DNA of 20,447 nucleotides, taken from the NCBI RefSeq assembly GCF_020687045.1, contig NZ_JAJEPW010000052.1, forward strand, positions 1 to 20,447, written 5' to 3'. Below are positions 20,189-20,447 of this stretch, one piece after another (the first letter of the stretch is position 1; every line of letters begins with the position of its first letter). Below the pieces are notes generated by a model that was not told the origin of the DNA, made no database searches, and was given only the letters and a program-made list of their open reading frames with translations. Origin of the DNA: Vescimonas cirricatena (lineage in GTDB: Bacteria > Bacillota > Clostridia > Oscillospirales > Oscillospiraceae). The position numbers were made by a program, and so were the translations under genes.

Positions 20189-20447
20189 GGCAAAAAAATC
20201 CCTTCTGAATCAAGCGTTGTGAAAACCGTGAAGTATTTCCCGATAGCGAATACTCATTGCACTGCTCAGTGATTATTGGAAACGTGTACGGCGTATGCTG
20301 CCCAGTGAACATCTCCATGGAACACATCGAATTTTCGCGGCATCGCAAAACGGAAAGTGTCACCTTATGGACAGTCCATTGCCGAGGGAAAAATAAATCG
20401 CTGGAAACGGGAACGCCCCCGGCACTGTGCGTCTGGCACAGTGTCGG
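20189..20447. other. Unassigned sequence at the right edge, ending in a hairpin
   Basis: I see no recognisable gene here. A plus-strand frame is open from 20209 to the edge (79 codons, possible ATG at 20317), but its translation is unlike any family I know and no ribosome site stands out. A minus-strand frame (20175-20363) overlaps it and is equally unconvincing. The last 29 bases form an 11-bp hairpin with one G-U pair (20419-20429 with 20437-20447, 7-base loop). Whether a T run follows cannot be seen. Confidence 0.4.

Noticed and set aside
1..20447. CRISPR arrays, tRNA or rRNA genes, integrase, relaxase and oriT
   Set aside because: I looked for regular repeats, cloverleaf genes and tyrosine/serine recombinase or relaxase motifs and saw none within the window; they may lie outside it.

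Overview
This window is part of an integrative and conjugative element (or a closely related conjugative module) of the kind found in gut Clostridia such as the Oscillospiraceae and Lachnospiraceae. Three things point there: the gene order VirD4 / Maff2 / TrbL-VirB6 / PrgI / VirB4 / NlpC-P60 / DUF4315 / DUF4366 / TopB, strong AGGAGG ribosome sites, and a moderately high G+C coding style. The organism is inferred from gene families; no chromosomal marker is visible.

Layout. (1) 1-888: C-terminal part of a VirD4 coupling protein whose 5' part is missing, because the family match stops near position 70 and an in-frame stop lies at 58-60. A branched terminator follows. (2) 1020-9799: the mating-channel operon, with a small Maff2 membrane protein, a TrbL/VirB6 membrane protein, PrgI, the VirB4 ATPase and a membrane-anchored NlpC/P60 hydrolase. 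Three DNA-modification-type genes are interleaved: an MT-A70 adenine methyltransferase, an XF1762/GNAT-like protein, and a beta-class DNA methyltransferase. (3) 9816-12890: DUF4315, DUF4366 and topoisomerase III. (4) 12887-18978: accessory and anti-restriction genes, comprising a PAPS-reductase-family protein, an ArdC-type zincin with a DUF3849-like region, a protein with a MutS domain I-like segment, a TTRAP-like small protein, a multidomain ArdA protein and a small Cys-rich protein. (5) 19077-20447: a strong terminator, then a divergent pair consisting of an Xre-type regulator (minus strand) and a SLOG/YpsA-like protein (plus strand). The plus-strand gene has a near-consensus promoter beside an inverted repeat. 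The window ends in unassigned sequence with a hairpin.

How it fits together. VirD4, VirB4, PrgI, TrbL and Maff2 would build a Gram-positive type IV secretion channel. The NlpC/P60 enzyme would open peptidoglycan and TopB would resolve transferred DNA. The methyltransferases, ArdA and ArdC would protect incoming DNA. Most genes overlap or nearly abut, consistent with one long transcript and translational coupling.

Most interesting observation. Three otherwise different accessory proteins (ArdC-type, MutS-I-type and ArdA-type) end in the same roughly 30-residue tail: a Ser-Ile-x-Asp-x-Leu-Lys/Arg helix start, then a Lys/Pro-rich stretch, then an acidic-hydrophobic-Glu-Leu terminus. This suggests a shared C-terminal signal, possibly one that sends these proteins through the conjugation channel into the recipient. 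No relaxase, oriT, integrase, tRNA or CRISPR array was recognised.
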